Origin: Antarcticimicrobium sp033791545
Lineage (GTDB): Bacteria; Pseudomonadota; Alphaproteobacteria; Rhodobacterales; Rhodobacteraceae
Length of the DNA stretch: 64,000 bases
NCBI GenBank assembly: GCA_033791545.1
Contig: JASJGL010000145.1
Location: 3,638 to 67,637, forward strand
Direction of reading: 5' to 3'
Every line of letters starts with the position of its first letter. The first letter of the stretch is position 1. Positions 60,283 through 64,000 of the stretch are shown piece after piece. Made by a program: the position numbers and the translations under genes. The notes below the pieces were generated by a model that was not told the origin of the DNA, made no database searches, and saw nothing but the letters and a program-made list of their open reading frames with translations.

Positions 60283-62686
60283 TGGCAAAGACCTTGAGCA
60301 ATTCCGAGGGCGGCAGGCGATAGAGGCGGCGCGCGGGCAGGGCGGCGGCCAGCCCGGCGGCCAGCAGCGCCAACACAAACAGCCGCAGCCAGTCGAGCGG
60401 AAACAGGAACATGGGCAAGCGCCAGCCAAAGGCCTGCACATTGATCACCGCCAGCAGCACCCAGGCCAGCGCCAACCCCAGCGGCAGCGCCAGAAGCGCG
60501 GTGAACGTGGCCAGCAGCAGGCTGCGCGCCAGCTCCAACCGGGCCAATCGCCCGCGCGTCAGCCCCAGCGCCCAGACCGGGGCCAGTTGCGGCAGGCGCA
60601 GAGACCACAGGGTGAGCAGACTGGTCAGGATGGCAAAACCCGCCACCCCGAGGGTCAGCAGATTGAGCGCGCCGGTCACCACGAAGGTCTTGTCAAACAC
60701 GGCAAGCGAGCGCGATTTAAGCCCCGCCTGATCGATCAGGGCGCTGGCGGGCAGGTCGAATTTGGCGCGCAGGGCCTCGATCAGATCCGGCACCGCACCG
60801 GGCGCGATCCGTACACCAAAGCGGCGGTTTGGTACAGCGCGGGCATGGGCCAACAGCGCCGGTAGCGCGGTGATCGCCTGCCCGGTCGGGTTGCCGTAAT
60901 CGGAATAGATCCCGGCGACGGGCAACACCCAGCCGGGCGCAAGCTGGACCGCGTCGCCGGTCCAGAGATCGGCGCGGCGGGCAAGTTGTTCGTTGATAAA
61001 GACGGCCTGACCGGCGTTGACCTGTGCCCAGGCGTCCGGCCCGTGCTCCAGCAGCGGCCAGTTGTCGCGATAGGTCGGGTGATCAACCACGCCATAGACC
61101 GTGACCGGATTGCCCTGCACCGTGAACTCCGCCGCGCGGATCGGCAGCACCGCATCACTGCGCGGGGCCAGCCAGCGGACGATCTCGGCGCCTTGCGCGT
61201 CATCACGGGCGGTCAGATAGAGCTCAGACACCAGCCGCTGGTCGAGCCAGCCGGTAAAGGTCAGCCGAAAGCTGGAGACCATGGTGCCGACCCCGATATT
61301 GGCGGCCAAAGCCAGCAGCAGCGCCATCAGCGCCAGCCCGATGCCCGGCAGTTGCGCTCGGGTATCGGCCCAAAGCCATTCCCCAAGCGGCCCGCGCGTC
61401 AGGTGCCGCCCCAGGCCCAGCAGCGCGGCCAGAATCGGGGGGAGTAGCAGCGCCGCCCCCAGCATCAGCCCGCCGATCAGGGCAAAGCCGCCGATCAGCC
61501 CCTTGACCAGCCCCAAGGCGGCAATCCCCGAAGCGATCAACCCCAGCCCGGCCAGCGCCATGCGGCGATCGCCCTGCGCCGCGCGCTGGGCCCAAGCCTG
61601 CAACCCCGGCGCGGAGAGCAGCGGCATCCGCAGCATCCGCCAAAGCGCCTGTGCGCTGGCGGCTAGCGTTCCGAGCAGCGCCATGGCAAGCCCGCCTGCG
61701 ATCCAGGATGGGCGCAGCGACAGCCCACCCGCCACCGGCGCGCCATACAGCCCGCGCAAGGTCGCTGCCACATCCGGCAGCAAGGCCGCCGCCACCAGAT
61801 AGCCCAGCCCCAGCCCCAACAGCCCGCCGACCAGCGCCAAAGCCAAAAGCTCGGCCAGCATCAGCCCTGCAAGCAGCCGCACCGGCAGACCCAGCGCGCG
61901 CAGGGTGCGCACCATGGCGCGGCGTTGCTCAAAGGCGAGCCCCACGGTGCCATGCACGATGAACAGGCCAACGGCAAAGGACAGAAGCCCGAAGGCGGTG
62001 AGGTTCAAATGAAAACTGTCGGTCAAGCGCGCGGTGTCAGCCCCGGCGCGCGAGGCACGGCGCTGCAGATCCGGCGCAAGCTGGTCCAGCGGGGTCAGCT
62101 GCATCGGCTGCTGCGGCAGGATCAACAGCCGGTCTATCTGACCCGGGCGGGCCAGCAGGCGTTCGGCAAGGCCGATATCGGTGATCACCATGCCCGGCGG
62201 AACGCTGTCGCTGGCGCGAAGCGGCGGCAGGCCGGGAACATCGCTTAAGGCCGCGACAAGCTCTGGCGGTGCCAGCAGCAGGCCGCGCTGTGTCAACATC
62301 TGTGCCAGCACGGCCTGATCCGCCTGCATCGCCGCCTCGAACGCCGGCAGCGGCGGATGGGTGAGCGGATCAAGGCCAAGCAGCGTGACCTGTTCCTCGC
62401 CCAGCCGCGTGCGGCCCTCCAACACCGGAGAGAGCTGCCAACCGGCCCGGCGCAGCGCCACATAGCGGGCCCGCGACATCGGGCCGCCCGGGGCCTCGAG
62501 CACATCAAGCGTGGCGCCGCCGATCTGTGACGCGGCGCGGGCATAGCTGGCGCGCGCCTCGGCATTGATTGCCTGCACTGCCGACCACAGCGCGGTAGCC
62601 AGCGCCAGCCCGGCCAGCAGCGTTCCCAGTTGCAGCGGATGCCGCCGCCAATGCGAGGCCAGCGCCTGACAGGCCGCGCCGATCAT
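60272..62686 (-). CDS. FtsX-type ABC transporter permease
   Basis: 804-residue inner-membrane protein with ten or so helices. One helix lies near the N-terminus and two FtsX-type units of three to four helices follow. The first unit is FGLLSFAVGLFIVHGTVGLA, then FEQRRAMVRTLRALGLPVRL. A second copy is near the C-terminus (VAGFAILTSLLTLWSLRLPQ, then WALGLTRGRLARLELARSLL). The large periplasmic loops fit the MacB/LolCE type VII ABC fold that extrudes lipids or lipoproteins. It overlaps the ATPase gene by four bases (ATGA) and the AttH-like gene by eleven. Confidence 0.92.
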   Translation of the reverse strand: MIGAACQALASHWRRHPLQLGTLLAGLALATALWSAVQAINAEARASYARAASQIGGATLDVLEAPGGPMSRARYVALRRAGWQLSPVLEGRTRLGEEQVTLLGLDPLTHPPLPAFEAAMQADQAVLAQMLTQRGLLLAPPELVAALSDVPGLPPLRASDSVPPGMVITDIGLAERLLARPGQIDRLLILPQQPMQLTPLDQLAPDLQRRASRAGADTARLTDSFHLNLTAFGLLSFAVGLFIVHGTVGLAFEQRRAMVRTLRALGLPVRLLAGLMLAELLALALVGGLLGLGLGYLVAAALLPDVAATLRGLYGAPVAGGLSLRPSWIAGGLAMALLGTLAASAQALWRMLRMPLLSAPGLQAWAQRAAQGDRRMALAGLGLIASGIAALGLVKGLIGGFALIGGLMLGAALLLPPILAALLGLGRHLTRGPLGEWLWADTRAQLPGIGLALMALLLALAANIGVGTMVSSFRLTFTGWLDQRLVSELYLTARDDAQGAEIVRWLAPRSDAVLPIRAAEFTVQGNPVTVYGVVDHPTYRDNWPLLEHGPDAWAQVNAGQAVFINEQLARRADLWTGDAVQLAPGWVLPVAGIYSDYGNPTGQAITALPALLAHARAVPNRRFGVRIAPGAVPDLIEALRAKFDLPASALIDQAGLKSRSLAVFDKTFVVTGALNLLTLGVAGFAILTSLLTLWSLRLPQLAPVWALGLTRGRLARLELARSLLLATFTALLALPLGLALAWVLLAVINVQAFGWRLPMFLFPLDWLRLFVLALLAAGLAAALPARRLYRLPPSELLKVFANAR

Positions 62687-63327
62687 GCGATGCGCCCGCC
62701 ACTAAGATGGGCGCGGCGGTCAAGCCGTGCGGCGATCCGTTCGGAATGGGTGACAAGGAACAGCGCGGGACCGCTGTCGCGCACAAGCTCCAGCATCAGA
62801 TCCAACACCGCATTGCTGGCGGTCTCGTCCAGATTGCCGGTGGGTTCGTCCGCAAGCAGCAGCGCGGGCCGTGCCGCCAGCGCCCTGCCAATGGCAACGC
62901 GTTGCTGCTGTCCGCCAGAAAGCTGTTCGGGATAGCGCGCGCCAAGCTCCCCCAGACCCAGCCGCTCGGTCAGATCCTTGGTCCATGCCGGATCCTGACG
63001 CCCCGCGAGCCGGGCATGAAAGCTGAGGTTTTGTGCCACGGTGAGCGAGGGGATCAGGTTGAACTGTTGAAACACCAGCGCCACGCAGCCCCGGCGCAGC
63101 GCGGCGCGCCCGCTGTCATCCAGCCTGGACAACCGCGTTCCGTCGAGGGTGATTTCACCGTTGTCAAATCCGTCCAGTGCGCCAGCAAGGTGCAGCAACG
63201 TGCTTTTGCCGCTGCCACTTTCGCCGGTGAGCGCCAAGGTTTCGCCCGCATCAAGGTGCAGCGACACGCCCTGCAGCACCGGGCGCGCGCCGGGGTAAGT
63301 CTTGCTCACGTTCTCGATCTGCAACAT
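62683..63327 (-). CDS. LolD/MacB-type ABC ATPase
   Basis: 214-residue ATP-binding subunit. Walker A GESGSGKST, signature QLSGGQQQRVAIGRALAA, Walker B LLLADEPTGNLDE and the H-loop VTHSERI are present. The DEPTGNLDE form is characteristic of the LolD/MacB/FtsE group. It is the first gene of the operon with the FtsX-type permease and the AttH-like protein. Confidence 0.96.
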   Translation of the reverse strand: MLQIENVSKTYPGARPVLQGVSLHLDAGETLALTGESGSGKSTLLHLAGALDGFDNGEITLDGTRLSRLDDSGRAALRRGCVALVFQQFNLIPSLTVAQNLSFHARLAGRQDPAWTKDLTERLGLGELGARYPEQLSGGQQQRVAIGRALAARPALLLADEPTGNLDETASNAVLDLMLELVRDSGPALFLVTHSERIAARLDRRAHLSGGRIA

Positions 63328-63517
63328 GGCAGCCTCCTGTGCGGCGGGGTTTGCGCGACTGGCGTGGTATGCCCCATCTCCAACCCCGCCATCAATTGGC
63401 CCTCAGGCCAGTGCTGTCCAGCCCCCGGACCGGTCGATTGGGCGGATTGCCGCGTTTCGCCGCAGCGGGCGCAGGCTCCGCATTGACCCCGCACCGGTTC
63501 CCGGGTGAGGTGGGGAT

Positions 63518-63868
63518 ATGACCCGTTTCCTGCCGTTTCTGGCCCCGCTGTTTGTCGCTCTTATCGCTGCCCCGACCGCCTCGTCCGCTCAGGCGGGCGA
63601 GCGGGAGGAGCTCTGCCGCGCGCAGGCCGAACGGCTCAGCGGATACCGCCCACGCGCGCTCGAGGCTGAGGCGGGCGGGGTCAAGTTCAGCCTCAGCGGG
63701 TCAGTCGCGCTCGGGGTATCGCGCAGCCGGGGCACGGCTACACCCGCCGCGCCCCCCTATGCCGGGGAGGCCCATCGCGAACGGTTCGAAGCAAAGCGCA
63801 ATCAGAAACGGGCGGACAGTTTCCAACGCTTCTTTGAGGCCTGCAGGCGGGAAACAAAGATTAAGTGA
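63518..63868 (+). CDS. Small secreted hypothetical protein (116 aa)
   Basis: Predicted signal peptide (FLAPLFVALIAAPTASSAQAG) followed by a short charged chain. Two Cys (positions 33 and 109) could form a disulfide, and the C-terminal half is Arg/Lys/Glu-rich (HRERFEAKRNQKRADSFQRF). ATG 63518 follows GGTGAGGTGGGGAT. I recognise no family. It is divergent from the ABC ATPase gene at 63327. Confidence 0.6.
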   Translation: MTRFLPFLAPLFVALIAAPTASSAQAGEREELCRAQAERLSGYRPRALEAEAGGVKFSLSGSVALGVSRSRGTATPAAPPYAGEAHRERFEAKRNQKRADSFQRFFEACRRETKIK

Positions 63869-63871
63869 TAC

Positions 63872-63889
63872 TTTTAAAGCGCTTTAAAA
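63872..63889. promoter_or_regulatory. Perfect 18-base palindrome
   Basis: TTTTAAAGCGCTTTAAAA is its own reverse complement. It lies three bases after the 63518 gene stop in an AT-rich stretch between that gene and the partial gene at the window edge. It could be an operator or a symmetrical terminator for convergent transcripts. Confidence 0.6.
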
Positions 63890-63920
63890 TTGCATATTTA
63901 CAATACATTGAAGATAAGTA

Positions 63921-64000
63921 TTAAAGCAATGGTGAAAGCAGTCGCGCCACCGGTGCGCCATAGCGGATCAGGGCCGATTGTTGTGCGATCCGTTCTTTCA
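63921..64000 (-). CDS. Possible 3' end of a gene entering from the right
   Basis: On the minus strand a frame is open from the window edge to TAA at 63921-63923, reading ERIAQQSALIRYGAPVARLL followed by SPLL. The residues look like a real protein end, but 26 codons are too few for identification and codon use is not clearly that of the neighbours. Confidence 0.35.
   Translation of the reverse strand, partial: KERIAQQSALIRYGAPVARLLSPLL

Noticed and set aside
1..64000. tRNA, rRNA, insertion sequences and prophage genes
   Set aside because: Read-through by eye showed no cloverleaf sequence, transposase, integrase or terminal repeats.

Overview
The window reads as chromosomal DNA of an alphaproteobacterium, most likely a marine-type Rhodobacterales (Roseobacter group). 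The reasons are the GC-rich coding sequence, gene families typical of that order (urease operon, octaheme cytochrome with a membrane cytochrome b, CtaA, an AttH-type ABC cassette) and an FNR/FnrL-type box. This placement is inferred from gene content; no rRNA or tRNA gene was found. There is no prophage, insertion sequence or CRISPR array, and the genes are packed in short, tightly overlapping operons.

Layout. 1-5.4 kb (minus): a penicillin-acylase-family hydrolase cut by the window edge, a SYLF-domain lipoprotein, an RTX metalloprotease and hemB. 5.5-9.5 kb (plus): a small membrane protein and mfd. 9.6-17.9 kb: a TPR protein, a drug-efflux MFS protein, an operon of AMP-ligase, DsbA-like protein and K+-type channel, a divergent XRE-cupin regulator, and an orphan peptide-binding protein. 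18-20.2 kb: a candidate small RNA, then 3-hydroxybutyrate dehydrogenase and a patatin. 20.2-28.7 kb: an octaheme cytochrome c/cytochrome b pair behind an FNR box, DUF502, the pseudouridine pair psuK-psuG with a structured leader, a ThiE-like protein, trmJ, and two SH3-domain proteins that arose by a local duplication which also copied the end of trmJ. 28.9-33.4 kb: ctaA, an M32 carboxypeptidase and glpD.

33.5-39.3 kb holds a urease operon, ureD-A-(54-aa secreted protein)-B-(GFA protein)-C-E-F-G. 39.4-47.2 kb is one minus-strand operon with a divergent LysR gene. It encodes a polar amino-acid ABC importer, a creatininase-family amidohydrolase, a class III aminotransferase, a two-subunit 3-oxoacid CoA-transferase and an M20 deacylase. 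Together they look like a complete uptake-and-degradation route for an amide or N-acyl derivative of an amino acid, possibly a beta-amino acid. The substrate is unknown.

48.3-55.3 kb holds a GtrA protein, a HAD-UbiA fusion resembling decaprenyl-phosphoribose synthesis, an extended SDR and three secreted proteins of unknown role, one with a SUMF1/FGE-like fold that appears to lack a catalytic cysteine. 56.6-59.2 kb is galB-galC-galD, the lower part of gallate/4-oxalomesaconate catabolism. 59.2-63.3 kb is an ABC transporter (ATPase, FtsX-type permease) with an AttH lipocalin-like protein. The window ends with a small secreted protein, a perfect AT-rich palindrome and a possible partial gene.
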